Shown here: positions 6,701 to 15,920 of the stretch, piece by piece
Layout: each line of letters begins with the position of its first letter
Numbering within the stretch: the first letter of the stretch is position 1
Source: Bacteroidales bacterium
Lineage (GTDB): Bacteria; Bacteroidota; Bacteroidia; Bacteroidales; UBA932
Length of the DNA stretch: 64,000 bases
Direction: 5' to 3'
Assembly (NCBI GenBank): GCA_017454905.1
Contig: JAFTCB010000062.1
Coordinates: 240,232-304,231 of the forward strand
Notes under the pieces: model-generated
What the model saw: only the letters and a program-made list of their open reading frames with translations
Told to the model about the DNA's origin: nothing
The model's database searches: none
Translations under genes and position numbers: made by a program

Positions 6701-8020
6701 CTATTCTCCGGAATTCTGCGGCGGCTTCGGCCCGCGGTCACGACCGCCCTGCCGGCGTCCGCGGCCCCGGTTGCCACCGCCATGGCCACCCCGCTCGGGA
6801 CGCTCGTCCCGCGGCTCGGCGGGCTTCGGCGCAGCTGCGTTCTCATTTCCGCCCTTGGCGGCCGGAGCGGCAGCCTTGGCCCCCCGGTTCTTCGAACGGT
6901 TCTTCCCGCCCCGGGATTTCTTGCGCTTGGGCGCATCGAAACGGCTGATGCTGTCGTCGCCCACCGCCGTCACGAACTCCGGCACATACGGCTCCGGTTC
7001 GGAACGGAGGGACTCGGGCTTCTCTCCGTTGCGGTTCATCTCGATGATGTCCCACACCTCGGCGGCATCCAGCGGGAACAGTTCCGCGTCTGAAGAGCGG
7101 TCATAAGAGAAATACATGACCTCGCGGAGGATGTCCGTCTTGCGCAGCCAGGCCTGGCCGTCCTCGAACTCGAGCGGCTCGCTGACCTTGGGGATCCGGG
7201 ACTGGGCATCCAGGTACGTGGCGACCTCGTAATTGAGGCAGCATTTGAGCTTGCCGCACTGCCCGGCCAGTTTCTGCGGATTGAGCGAGAGGTCCTGGCA
7301 GCGCGCCGCAGCCGTGGAGATGCTCTGGAAAGAAGAAATATAATTGGCGCAGCACAGTTCGCGGCCGCAGATGCCCAGGCCCCCGATGAGGCCAGCCTCC
7401 TGCCGCGCACCGATCTGCTTCATCTCGATGCGGATGCGGAACTCCTCGGCAAACACCTTGATCAGCTGGCGGAAGTCCACGCGGCCGTCCGCGATATAAT
7501 AGAAGATGGCCTTGCTGCCGTCTCCCTGGAATTCCACGTCGCCGATTTTCATCTCCAGGCCCATTTCTGCAGCGATCCGGCGGGCCTTGATCATCGTGTC
7601 CTGCTCCCGGGCGATGGCTTCCTGCCACTTCTCGATGTCGCTCTGGCGGGCTTTGCGGTAGATCTTCTTGAACTGGGTCGTCTCCGGGTCGATCCCGCGG
7701 CTGCGCATCTGGCGCCCTACGATCGGGCCCTCGAGGGTCACGATGCCCAGATCCTGCCCCGTCACGGCCTCCACCACCACCAGGTCGCCCAGGCGGATGC
7801 TCTGCGCAGAGTCGTTGACATAAAAGCCCTTGCGGGTATTCTTGAACCGCACTTCGTAGATATTGCGGAAAGTGCCGTCAGCGGCGTATTTGAGCCAGTT
7901 GTAATCCCCCAGCTTGCAGCAGCCGGCGCGATAGGAGCAGCGGGCCTCGCCCGTCTGCTCGTCATGCGTCACCACGCAGCCGCGGGAACAATCGTATTGG
8001 ATGGATTCGTTGATCGTCAT
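6701..8020 (-). CDS. ricT: PSP1-domain protein, RicT/YaaT family
   Basis: 439 residues from ATG 8020, whose ATGA overlaps the holB stop. The PSP1 core contains the RicT-type cysteine signature (GLGICGRELCCANYI and AGQCGKLKCCLNYEV). In Bacillus such cysteines hold [4Fe-4S] clusters in the Ric complex, which affects RNA processing; the Bacteroidota role is not established. From about residue 365 the protein becomes a low-complexity basic tail rich in Lys, Arg, Gly and Ala, ending in RGG-like repeats (GGNRGRGRRQGGRDRG), which suggests nucleic-acid binding. It sits between holB and gldH, a conserved Bacteroidales arrangement. Confidence 0.85.
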   Translation of the reverse strand: MTINESIQYDCSRGCVVTHDEQTGEARCSYRAGCCKLGDYNWLKYAADGTFRNIYEVRFKNTRKGFYVNDSAQSIRLGDLVVVEAVTGQDLGIVTLEGPIVGRQMRSRGIDPETTQFKKIYRKARQSDIEKWQEAIAREQDTMIKARRIAAEMGLEMKIGDVEFQGDGSKAIFYYIADGRVDFRQLIKVFAEEFRIRIEMKQIGARQEAGLIGGLGICGRELCCANYISSFQSISTAAARCQDLSLNPQKLAGQCGKLKCCLNYEVATYLDAQSRIPKVSEPLEFEDGQAWLRKTDILREVMYFSYDRSSDAELFPLDAAEVWDIIEMNRNGEKPESLRSEPEPYVPEFVTAVGDDSISRFDAPKRKKSRGGKNRSKNRGAKAAAPAAKGGNENAAAPKPAEPRDERPERGGHGGGNRGRGRRQGGRDRGPKPPQNSGE

Positions 8021-9000
8021 ATCAGTAAATACAAGCGGTCGGCCATGTCGGCGAAGAGGATCTTCAGGTTGACATTGCGGCCGATCAGGGTCATCGCCCG
8101 GTCCAGCACCTCCAGGGCCTGGCGCGGGAAGGTCTTGCGGCATCGGCCGGCCCAGCGCCGGACCTCCGGAGGACAATCCCCGAGGCCCTGGACGCCCTGC
8201 TGGCAGAGGAACATCTGCCGCAGCCGGTCCGCTGCAAAGATACAAAAAGCTTTGGCACTTTCGCGCGAAGGGAGGGCTGCAATCCGTTCGGACACCTCAA
8301 GGGCGCCCAGCAGGTCCTTCCCCAGCAAAGCCGTCATCAATTCGTCCAGCAGGCCCGCATCCGCGAAAGCCGTTTCCGCAGCCGCCCCGGAGGGCCGGAT
8401 ACGGATCCGCTGGCAACGGGACGAAATCGTCGTCAGCACTTTCTCCACCTGGTGGCTGATCAGCAGGAACTGCGTCTGCTGCGGCGGTTCCTCGATCATC
8501 TTGAGCAGGCGGTTGGCAGCCTCGGCATTCATCCGCTCCGGCAGATAGATCACCACCGCCCGATAGCCGCCTTCCAGCGCACTCAGGGAGAGTTTCTCCA
8601 AAAGACGGCGGGACTCCGCGACCGCGATCATCGGGATCTTGCCTTCCAGCCCGAGGGCCTCCAGCAGTTCCGCTTCGGTGAAAGCGGGATGTTCCGCCAC
8701 GAGCCGCCTCAGCGGCTCCATATACTGCTCCGACAGCACGCCGGCCGCCGTCGGGAACACGAAATGCACATCCGGATGGATGAGCTTCGCGATTTTGCCG
8801 CAGGAAGGGCACTGCCCGCAGGAGTCCCCGCCGCTGCGATGCCTGCAATACAGGTATTGCAGGAATGCGAGGGCCAGGGGGAACGCGCCCCCTCCGTCAT
8901 CTTCATGGAAGAGGATGGCGTGGGGCACCCGCCCGACGTCCACCATGCCGATGAGCGCCTGCTTGACTTCCTGATTGCCCGGCACCTGCGCAAAAGTCAT
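8017..9000 (-). CDS. holB: DNA polymerase III delta-prime-like clamp-loader subunit
   Basis: 327 residues from ATG 9000. That ATG forms an ATGA overlap with the upstream stop, which favours it over a GTG 12 bp further upstream. The N-terminus (TFAQVPGNQEVKQALIGMV) is typical of clamp-loader ATPases. A zinc-binding region (CRHRSGGDSCGQCPSCGK) follows, and later LLKMIEEPP and SSRCQRIRIRP, matching sensor-1 and the SRC motif. No intact Walker A is seen, as expected for delta-prime. It helps load the sliding clamp during replication. It lies in an operon with polyprenyl synthase and ricT, with 4-bp overlaps on both sides. Confidence 0.9.
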   Translation of the reverse strand: MTFAQVPGNQEVKQALIGMVDVGRVPHAILFHEDDGGGAFPLALAFLQYLYCRHRSGGDSCGQCPSCGKIAKLIHPDVHFVFPTAAGVLSEQYMEPLRRLVAEHPAFTEAELLEALGLEGKIPMIAVAESRRLLEKLSLSALEGGYRAVVIYLPERMNAEAANRLLKMIEEPPQQTQFLLISHQVEKVLTTISSRCQRIRIRPSGAAAETAFADAGLLDELMTALLGKDLLGALEVSERIAALPSRESAKAFCIFAADRLRQMFLCQQGVQGLGDCPPEVRRWAGRCRKTFPRQALEVLDRAMTLIGRNVNLKILFADMADRLYLLI

Positions 9001-9965
9001 ACTTCCCTCCACATATTGTAGCGGGCGATCTCCGTCAGGAAACCCTTCGCCGGGCCGTCAGAGAATGCCGCCAGGGCCTCTTCCGCCCGGAGCACCCAGG
9101 TCTCCAGCCGCTTGATGGCGAATCCGATGCCGTCGCGCTCGCGTACGAACGCCCGGATCTCGTCGCAGTACTCCGGATGGGCCGGGATCTCCCGGACCTT
9201 GGCGCGGATCTCCTCTTCGTGCCGGGAGCCCTCCAGGGCACCCAGCAGCGGGAGCGTGATCTTCTGCTCGCGCAAGTCCACGCCGACCGGCTTGCCCAGG
9301 GCATCCGTACCGACATAGTCGAGGATGTCATCCTTGATCTGGAAAGCCTTGCCGAAAGCATCCGCAAAGGCGCGGGCGGCCGCATATTGCCCAGCCGAAG
9401 CTTCGACGGAAAGCGCCGCGGTCTCGGCTGCCGCGCAGAACAGCGACCCGGTCTTGCAATGGATGATCCGCAGGTAGTCCGCCACTGTCGTATCTCCGGA
9501 GGAAGCCTTTTCCATCTGCAGCATCTCTCCTTCCGCCAGGTCTGTCAGCGTCCGGGAGAACAGGGGGATGGCCTCGCGGTAGTGGGAAGAACTGACGACC
9601 AGGTCCACGGCACGCGCCAGCCAGTAATCCCCGATCAGCACGGCGGCGGAAGGGCCCAGCAGGGCGGCGATGGTCGGACGTCCGCGCCGCTCCGTGCTCT
9701 TGTCCGCCACGTCGTCATGCATCAGGGTGGCATTGTGGAAAAGCTCCGTGGCAGCGGCATAATGGGCACTGTCCTCCGTCGGCAAGGCAATCGCCCTGGC
9801 AATCAGCAGGGAGATCATCGGACGGAGCAGTTTCCCGTTGTTCGACAGGATCCTGTCGTTGGTGTCTTCAAGCAGCGACACGTCCGAATGCAACTGCGAA
9901 CGGATCAGGGCCAGGGTCCGGTCCCAATCCGCGCCGAGGAATGCCACTATATCCTGTCTGCTCAC
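8997..9965 (-). CDS. Polyprenyl diphosphate synthase (isoprenoid chain elongation)
   Basis: 322 residues from GTG 9965; this start overlaps the upstream LOG stop as GTGA, and no better ATG exists. Both aspartate-rich motifs of trans-prenyltransferases are present: LMHDDVAD and IKDDILDYVG, along with GKLLRP near the N-terminus. It probably makes the long isoprenoid tail of menaquinone by adding isopentenyl diphosphate units; the exact chain length cannot be read from the sequence. It overlaps holB by 4 bp. Confidence 0.9.
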   Translation of the reverse strand: MSRQDIVAFLGADWDRTLALIRSQLHSDVSLLEDTNDRILSNNGKLLRPMISLLIARAIALPTEDSAHYAAATELFHNATLMHDDVADKSTERRGRPTIAALLGPSAAVLIGDYWLARAVDLVVSSSHYREAIPLFSRTLTDLAEGEMLQMEKASSGDTTVADYLRIIHCKTGSLFCAAAETAALSVEASAGQYAAARAFADAFGKAFQIKDDILDYVGTDALGKPVGVDLREQKITLPLLGALEGSRHEEEIRAKVREIPAHPEYCDEIRAFVRERDGIGFAIKRLETWVLRAEEALAAFSDGPAKGFLTEIARYNMWREV

Positions 9966-10492
9966 AGAAGTTCCGTCAGTGCTTCGACCGTCTCCGGGAA
10001 GAAGACCAGGGCTCGGGACGCCGCGTCCATCATGCCCCGCTCCACGTAGAGGTCCAGTTGTTTTTTGAACGGATCGTAGAATCCGTTCATGTTGAAAATG
10101 ATCACCCGTCCGGGATAGCGGCCGAGCTTGGCGAGGCAGTAGGTCTCCGCCACCTCGTCCAGCGTGCCGATCCCGCCCGGAAGGGCAATGGCCAGACTCG
10201 TCCCTTCGCGCATCGCGTCCTTCCGCTCGGACATCCGGTCGGTCCAGATGCACTCCGTCAGGGCGGGATGCTCGAATCCTTTCATGAAGCGGGGGATCAC
10301 GCCGATCACCCGCACACCATGCTTCAACGCCTCATCGCAGACATGGCCCATCGTGCCACGCCACGAACCTCCGGAGACGATGTCATATCCTGCCAAACAG
10401 GCTGCGCGGACAATACGCCGCGCAGCCTCGTTGTAGACGGGATCGATATCGGAGCTGGAGGAGCAATAAATTACTGCCCGCTTGTCCGACAT
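9962..10492 (-). CDS. LOG-family (TIGR00730) nucleotide phosphoribohydrolase
   Basis: 176 residues. It shows the lysine-decarboxylase-like/LOG signature PGGIGTLDE plus the upstream VSGGSWRGTMG. Characterised LOG proteins release the base from cytokinin nucleotides or hydrolyse other nucleoside monophosphates; the bacterial substrate here is uncertain. The start is ATG 10492, 6 bp after the beta-barrel gene stop, and the end overlaps the polyprenyl synthase GTG. No membrane or signal segment is visible, so it is cytoplasmic. Confidence 0.85.
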   Translation of the reverse strand: MSDKRAVIYCSSSSDIDPVYNEAARRIVRAACLAGYDIVSGGSWRGTMGHVCDEALKHGVRVIGVIPRFMKGFEHPALTECIWTDRMSERKDAMREGTSLAIALPGGIGTLDEVAETYCLAKLGRYPGRVIIFNMNGFYDPFKKQLDLYVERGMMDAASRALVFFPETVEALTELL

Positions 10493-10498
10493 GGTTTG

Positions 10499-11116
10499 CT
10501 AGAAGAGAAGCGCGACGGATGCCGCGATACCGCTGGCCTTGCTCTCGGCGATGGTCTTGGTCGCACCTCCGAAAGAGACATCTCCATTGTAGAGATCGCC
10601 CATGTTCCAGAAGTACTTGACGGACACCTGGACATGCTGGATCAGCTCGACACCGACACCCAGGCCGACACCATACTCCAGACGGCTCTTGATATTCTCC
10701 CAGTTGAGATCCTTCACGGCCGTACCGTTGACGGCGGCAGCGTTGGAAATCGCATAACCGACAAACGGCTCGGCGAAACCGTAAACGCGGGCGACACCCA
10801 GGTCGACGCCGGCCTGCAGCTGCACGGGAATCTCGAGGAATCCGGTCTTCATGTCAAGCTTGGTAGAACCGATGCTCGTGATGTCGAACTCCGTACCCTT
10901 CATGTTGTAGATGATGGACGGCTGGATGGCGATCAGGCCGAGGTCCAACTTGTAGGTCAAACCCACATGGTACTGCGTGATGTTCTTGCCCTGGACATCA
11001 GCCACAGCGGACTTGATGTCAGACTTGGAAGAAGTAATACCGGCCACGACGCCAAGCTGGGCATGGGCGCTCACTGCGACGAGCAGGGAAGCGACGATGA
11101 CAATTAATTTTTTCAT
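10499..11116 (-). CDS. PorT-like outer-membrane beta-barrel protein
   Basis: 205 residues with a clear signal peptide (MKKLIVIVASLLVAVSAHAQ, cut after AQ). The rest alternates polar and hydrophobic residues with repeated aromatic-ended strands (GLTYKLDLGLIAIQPSIIYNM, VSVKYFWNMGDLY) and ends in Phe, typical of the small outer-membrane beta-barrel family widespread in Bacteroidota. It lies 33 bp after trxA and 6 bp before the LOG gene. No ligand can be inferred. Confidence 0.8.
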   Translation of the reverse strand: MKKLIVIVASLLVAVSAHAQLGVVAGITSSKSDIKSAVADVQGKNITQYHVGLTYKLDLGLIAIQPSIIYNMKGTEFDITSIGSTKLDMKTGFLEIPVQLQAGVDLGVARVYGFAEPFVGYAISNAAAVNGTAVKDLNWENIKSRLEYGVGLGVGVELIQHVQVSVKYFWNMGDLYNGDVSFGGATKTIAESKASGIAASVALLF

Positions 11117-11149
11117 TTCCTGTTAATTATGGGTTAAAACAAGCTTATT

Positions 11150-11464
11150 CTACATGAGGTTCTGCAGGCGGGTGATGATCTCCTGCTTGGAGACGACACC
11201 GACCGTACGGTCAACCAGCTCTCCGCCCTTGAAATACAGCAGGGTCGGGATGTTGCGGATTCCGTACTTGACCGCGATATCCTCGCAGTCGTCCACGTTG
11301 CACTTGGCGATGACGGCCTTTCCGTCCAATTCGGCGGCCACTTCGTCCACGGTCGGGCTCAGGATACGGCAGGGGCCGCACCAAGTCGCCCAGAAGTCAA
11401 TCAGAACAGGTACGGGCGATGCCAGGACCTCTCCGATATTGTTTTCATTGATTACGATTTCCAT
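11150..11464 (-). CDS. trxA: Thioredoxin
   Basis: 104 residues from ATG 11464 (MEIVINENNIGEVL). It has the classic active site WATWCGPC and the cis-proline region NIPTLLYFKGG. No signal peptide is present, so it acts in the cytoplasm as a disulfide reductant. A longer start upstream would place coding sequence across the -7 promoter element at 11509-11516 and is rejected. Confidence 0.95.
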   Translation of the reverse strand: MEIVINENNIGEVLASPVPVLIDFWATWCGPCRILSPTVDEVAAELDGKAVIAKCNVDDCEDIAVKYGIRNIPTLLYFKGGELVDRTVGVVSKQEIITRLQNLM

Positions 11465-11508
11465 AATTGAATGTGTTATTATAACTGCATTACACAACGC
11501 AGCAACTA

Positions 11509-11516
11509 CAAAGATA
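11509..11516 (-). promoter_or_regulatory. -7 promoter element for trxA
   Basis: TATCTTTG on the minus strand, 44 bp upstream of the trxA ATG and just after the end of the efflux operon (stop at 11522). It suggests trxA begins a new transcript. Confidence 0.6.
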
Positions 11517-11521
11517 ATAAA

Positions 11522-11815
11522 TTAATAGAAAGTTTCAACACCCCACACGAAAGCACGGAGTCCCAGATCGGGCGCTTCTTCGTCCTTCTTTTTCAGTGCA
11601 TCGAGCACCGGTGCCACCTTTTCGTCCTTCATCATGACGAGCAGGGCATGGTTCATCTCCGGCCAGGCATGGCTGCCCAACCGCGGGAATCCGTTGAAGT
11701 CGCCCTTCCCTTCCACGCTTTCCCAGCGGGTGAACCCGCGCTGGCCGTGGGCGGTGAGCAAGTCTACGATCTCTTCATTGTAAGCCTGGTTGTAGGCAAT
11801 GAACATGGCTTTCAT
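11522..11815 (-). CDS. PG0541-type transporter-associated protein
   Basis: 97 residues from ATG 11815, whose ATGA overlaps the stop of the RND permease gene. The sequence (MKAMFIAYNQAYNEEIVDLL, HAWPEMNHALLVMM, ending VWGVETFY) looks like the small PG0541-type protein found after RND efflux genes in Bacteroidota. The size and fold are reminiscent of PII-like ferredoxin-like proteins. The function is unknown; a regulatory or accessory role for the pump is inferred from position only. Confidence 0.7.
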   Translation of the reverse strand: MKAMFIAYNQAYNEEIVDLLTAHGQRGFTRWESVEGKGDFNGFPRLGSHAWPEMNHALLVMMKDEKVAPVLDALKKKDEEAPDLGLRAFVWGVETFY

Positions 11816-14800
11816 TTCTTGTTCCTCCTTTTTTCCATCCGGGTGGTCAATGAGCAATACAGCGTCGGGATCAGCACGAGGGTGATCAGCGTGGAGACCG
11901 TCAGGCCCCAGACCACCGTGACGCCCAGGGACCGCCACATCTCCGAGCCCTCGCCCGTGCCGACGGCCATCGGGAGCATGCCCAGGACCGTCGTGAGCGT
12001 CGTCATCAGGATCGGGCGCAGACGGCTCTTGGCCGCCGTCGTGGAAGCGTCCCGGATATTCATCCCGCGCTCGCGGCACAGGATCGTATAGTCGATGAGC
12101 ACGATACCGTTCTTGACCACGATACCGATCAGGATGATGATGCCGATGATGGACATCACGCCCAGGGCCGTACCGGTCACGCGCAGTCCGAGCAGCACGC
12201 CCACCAGGGCGAACGGCACGGAGAACATGATGACGAACGGGGCCATCAGGGATTCGAACTGCGAGGCCATCACCATGTAGACCAGCAGGATCATCAGCAA
12301 GATCAGGGTAAGCATCTGCCCGAACATCTCCTGCTGATCCTCGTAGTCACCCGCGATGACCGTAGAGAGTTCGGACGGAATCTCGATGGTATCGATCACG
12401 CGGCCTGCCGCTTCCACGGCATCGCTCAGGGCAGCGCCCTTCGCAACGATGCCGGTCACGGTGATCAGGCGGGAGCGGTCCTTGCGCTCGATGGTCGGAG
12501 GCACCAGGCCCTCGACCACGGTACCGAGTTCTTTCATTTTCACGGACGTACCGGCCGGCGTCGTCACGGTGATGTTCTCCATGTCCTCGATGCTGGTGCG
12601 GAACTCCGGTGCATACCGCACGCGGATGTTGTATTCCTCACCGTCCTCGCGGTACAGGGAGGCCACGGTGCCGCTCATCGCCGCGCTGAAGGCAGCGGCA
12701 GCGGTCGTCGAGTTCAGGCCGTGCAGGGCGAGTTTGGTCCGGTCGAAGTCCATCTGGAGCTCCGGCGTGTATTCCTCGCGGCTGACGGTCACCTGCGTGA
12801 AGGCAGGATCCTGGAGCAACTTGGCCTGGAGTTCCTGCGCGACACGGTCCGTCTGGGCAAAATCATAGCCGTACACTTCCACCTCCACGGTGGAGGCGCC
12901 GCCCATGCCCATGCCTTCGGAGACCATCGCCCGGCGGATTTCCGGATACTGCGCGCAGATGCCGCGCAGCACGTCCGCGATCTCGGCCGCCGTACGCTTG
13001 CGCGTGCTGGAGGTGCCGATGTTGATGTTCAGCGAAAGGATGTGCGTACCGTTGCTCTGCATGCTGGCGAAGGTATTGTCCGTATCGGCCTGGCCGAAGG
13101 TGGCGTTGAGCACCTGGATTTCCGGCACCGCCGCGCGGATGTCCGCATAGATGCGGTTGTAGAAGTCGCGCGTGACATCCTGGGCCGTACCCATCGGCAG
13201 GTTGATCGTGACCGTGAGCCGTTCGGAATCCCCGCGGGGGAAGTACTCCGTCTTGAGTCCCGGGGCCAGCAGGGCCATCGCGGCGACGAACACGCCGGCG
13301 AATCCCAGGATCACGATCTTGCGGCGCTTGGTCGCCCAGTGGATCACATGGGCATACCCGCGGGAGATCTTGTCGATGAACTTGTTGATCGGGACGAAGA
13401 TGGCGTTATAGAGCTTGCCGTGCGCCGTATCTTTCTTGAGCCAGCGGGAGCAAAGCATCGGCACGAAGGTCAGGGCCGCCGTAGTGGACACGATCATGAT
13501 GATCGAGACGATCCAGCCGAGCTGGCGGAACATGATGCCGGCCATGCCGTTGATCATCGTCAGCGGGAGGAACACGCAGAGCATCGTCAGGGTGGAAGCG
13601 ATGACGGAGATACCCACTTCGCCGGTGCCGTGCACGGCCGCCTCCTTGGGTTTCTCCCCGCGTGCGATGTGCGTGGAGACGTTCTCCAGGACGACGATGG
13701 CATCGTCCACGACCATGCCGATGGCGATCGCAAGCGCGGACATCGAGATGATGTTGAGCGTGTTGCCCGTGGCATACAGATACATCAGGGACGCCAGCAG
13801 GGCCAGCGGGATGGAGAGCACGATGATGAATGTGGACTTCCAGTTGCCCAGGAAGATGAAGACCACGAGCATCACCACGAAGAAGGTGATGAGGATGGTC
13901 TCGATCAGGGTATGGATGGTATTGATGATCTCGCGGGAGCCGTCCACGATGGTCGTGATCTTCACGTCGGAGGGGAGAGTCTTCTCGATCTGGGCCATCT
14001 GCTTCTTGATGCCGCGGATGACGTTGACCGTGTTGGCGCCGCTCTGCCGCTGGATCACGATCCGGGCGGCCCGGCGTCCGTTGGTATAGGACTCCTGCTC
14101 GCGCTCCTGCTGTCCGTCCGTCACCGAAGCGACATCCCGCAGATACACGGCCCGGCCGTTCGCCGCGCCGACCACGATGTCCAGCATTTCCGAAGGATCG
14201 GAAAACTCCTTGTGGACGCGCAGGGTGTAGGTCTCGGAACCGATGTCGATGTTGCCCGAAGGCAGGTTGCGGTTCTCGGAACCGATCACGGCGGCGATCG
14301 TACTGATGCTCAACCCATAAGCCTGCAGTTTGCTGGGATCGCAGTAGACCTGGATCTCGCGGCTCGGGGCGCCGCTGACGGACACCGTACCAACACCGCT
14401 CACGCGGGCCAGCGGAGTAGCCACCTTGTCGTCCAGGATCTTGTCCAGACCGGAAAGGCTCTCCTCCGCCGTGGCGGAAAGCATCATGATCGGCATGTCG
14501 GAAGCGCTGAACTTGAAGATGACCGGCATCGACACCCCGTCGGGAAGCATCGAATTGACCATGTCCAGCTTGTCGCGCACGCTGTTGGTCGCGGCTTCGA
14601 TATCCACGCCGTAATTGAAGGTCAAAGTCAGCAGGGAGATATTCTCCTTGGACTGGGAGTTCAGCTCCTTGAGGTCCTCGACGCCGTTGAGGGCGTTCTC
14701 CAGGACCTTGGTGAGGTTGGTCTCGATATCCTGTGCGTTGGCTCCCTGATAGGAGGACATCACCATGATCGTATTGGAGTCGAACTCCGGGAACTGGGCG

Positions 14801-14901
14801 ATGGACGTCCGGCTCAGGGAGAACAGACCCAGGATGGCCAGGGCGATGAAAATCAGGGAGGTTGTTACGGGATGTTCGACCGCAGAACGGTAAATGCTCA
14901 T
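11812..14901 (-). CDS. RND efflux transporter, inner-membrane permease (AcrB-like)
   Basis: 1029 residues, the full length expected for hydrophobe/amphiphile efflux RND pumps. It begins MSIYRSAVEHPVTTSLIFIA and has the two repeats of one plus five membrane segments separated by large periplasmic loops. The proton-relay acidic pair in TM4 is visible (IAIGMVVDDAIVVLENV). It uses the proton gradient to push compounds through a TolC-type channel. It is flanked by ATGA overlaps with the adaptor upstream and the PG0541-type gene downstream. The drug or lipid exported is unknown, and no local regulator gene is present. Confidence 0.95.
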   Translation of the reverse strand: MSIYRSAVEHPVTTSLIFIALAILGLFSLSRTSIAQFPEFDSNTIMVMSSYQGANAQDIETNLTKVLENALNGVEDLKELNSQSKENISLLTLTFNYGVDIEAATNSVRDKLDMVNSMLPDGVSMPVIFKFSASDMPIMMLSATAEESLSGLDKILDDKVATPLARVSGVGTVSVSGAPSREIQVYCDPSKLQAYGLSISTIAAVIGSENRNLPSGNIDIGSETYTLRVHKEFSDPSEMLDIVVGAANGRAVYLRDVASVTDGQQEREQESYTNGRRAARIVIQRQSGANTVNVIRGIKKQMAQIEKTLPSDVKITTIVDGSREIINTIHTLIETILITFFVVMLVVFIFLGNWKSTFIIVLSIPLALLASLMYLYATGNTLNIISMSALAIAIGMVVDDAIVVLENVSTHIARGEKPKEAAVHGTGEVGISVIASTLTMLCVFLPLTMINGMAGIMFRQLGWIVSIIMIVSTTAALTFVPMLCSRWLKKDTAHGKLYNAIFVPINKFIDKISRGYAHVIHWATKRRKIVILGFAGVFVAAMALLAPGLKTEYFPRGDSERLTVTINLPMGTAQDVTRDFYNRIYADIRAAVPEIQVLNATFGQADTDNTFASMQSNGTHILSLNINIGTSSTRKRTAAEIADVLRGICAQYPEIRRAMVSEGMGMGGASTVEVEVYGYDFAQTDRVAQELQAKLLQDPAFTQVTVSREEYTPELQMDFDRTKLALHGLNSTTAAAAFSAAMSGTVASLYREDGEEYNIRVRYAPEFRTSIEDMENITVTTPAGTSVKMKELGTVVEGLVPPTIERKDRSRLITVTGIVAKGAALSDAVEAAGRVIDTIEIPSELSTVIAGDYEDQQEMFGQMLTLILLMILLVYMVMASQFESLMAPFVIMFSVPFALVGVLLGLRVTGTALGVMSIIGIIILIGIVVKNGIVLIDYTILCRERGMNIRDASTTAAKSRLRPILMTTLTTVLGMLPMAVGTGEGSEMWRSLGVTVVWGLTVSTLITLVLIPTLYCSLTTRMEKRRNKK

Positions 14902-15920
14902 TTCCTGACCTCCACTTTATCGCCGGACTTGAGGTTGGTATGGCCGCCGGTCAGCACCTGCGTCCCTTCGTCCAGTCCGGAAAGGATCTCGTAACTCGTC
15001 CCGAAATGGCGGCCCGGGGTCACCATCCGGATCGAAACGGTGTTGTCCGGCTCCAGCACATACACGACGCGCTGGCCGGAGCCCTGCTGCTTGATCACGG
15101 CGGCATCCGGCACGACGATGCTGTCGTGGGCGCCGAAATCCACCGTCACCCGGGCATACATGCCGGGGCGCAGTTCGCGGTTCGTATTGGCCACGCGGAC
15201 TTCCGCGTTGAACGTATGCGTGGCGGCATCCATCGTCGGGTACAGCCGGATGATAGAACCCGTGAAGGTCTTGCCCGGCAGGGCATCGACCGTCAGGGAC
15301 ACCTTGTCGCCCCGTTTGACCCGCGTGTAGTCCGTCTCGGAGACGGCGACCAGGAGTTTGACCGGGGTGATCTGCTGGACCGTATAGATGGGCTGCCCCA
15401 TCGTGTACATGTCGCCGCGGTCATAGTTGCGGGCGGATATGACACCGCCGACCGGGGCACGCAGGATGGTGTTCTCCTGCAGGTTCTCATAGCTGCTCTT
15501 CGACACGTTGAAGGCCAGTTCGAGGGCTTCATAGTCCGACTGGGACACGCCCCCTTCGGCCTGGAGCTGCTTCACGCGGGCCAGCTCGGTCTCATCGTTC
15601 TTGAGCCGGAGGGCCGCCTGGTCGAGCTGGACGCGGTCCATTTCCGCCAGGATCTGTCCGGCGGAGACGAAATCTCCCACCTCGACGTTCAGTTTCTGGA
15701 TGCGGCCGCCGCTCTGCGGGGCGATGTTGTTGACCACGTTGGCCTGGACCGTGGAAGAATACACGGCGTCCTGCGGGACCTGTTGCCGGACGGCGGTGGC
15801 CACGGAGACAACCGGCGTCACCGGCTCTGCCGGGAAGGCCGGGGTTTCTTCGGTTTTCTGCTGGCCGCAGGCGCTCAGAAGCGTGCAAAGGGCCAGAACC
15901 ATACAGACTTGCTTATTCAT
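14898..15920 (-). CDS. RND efflux periplasmic adaptor lipoprotein
   Basis: 340 residues with a lipoprotein signal (MNKQVCMVLALCTLLSAC). It has the membrane-fusion layout: a lipoyl half-motif (IAPQSGGRIQKLNVEVGDFV), a coiled-coil hairpin (about residues 95-140), the second lipoyl half (TILRAPVGGVISARN) and beta-barrel/MP domains. It links the RND pump to the TolC-like channel in the periplasm. It overlaps tolC by 8 bp upstream and the pump gene by 4 bp downstream. Confidence 0.93.
   Translation of the reverse strand: MNKQVCMVLALCTLLSACGQQKTEETPAFPAEPVTPVVSVATAVRQQVPQDAVYSSTVQANVVNNIAPQSGGRIQKLNVEVGDFVSAGQILAEMDRVQLDQAALRLKNDETELARVKQLQAEGGVSQSDYEALELAFNVSKSSYENLQENTILRAPVGGVISARNYDRGDMYTMGQPIYTVQQITPVKLLVAVSETDYTRVKRGDKVSLTVDALPGKTFTGSIIRLYPTMDAATHTFNAEVRVANTNRELRPGMYARVTVDFGAHDSIVVPDAAVIKQQGSGQRVVYVLEPDNTVSIRMVTPGRHFGTSYEILSGLDEGTQVLTGGHTNLKSGDKVEVRK

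Noticed and set aside
8997-10253. A longer start for the polyprenyl synthase at 10253
   Set aside because: It would run through most of the LOG gene in another frame; the GTG at 9965 overlapping the LOG stop fits the operon pattern.
12721-14994. A 757-codon plus-strand open frame opposite the RND permease
   Set aside because: Same type of antisense shadow; the composition is abnormal (His/Asp/Arg-rich) and no motif is seen.
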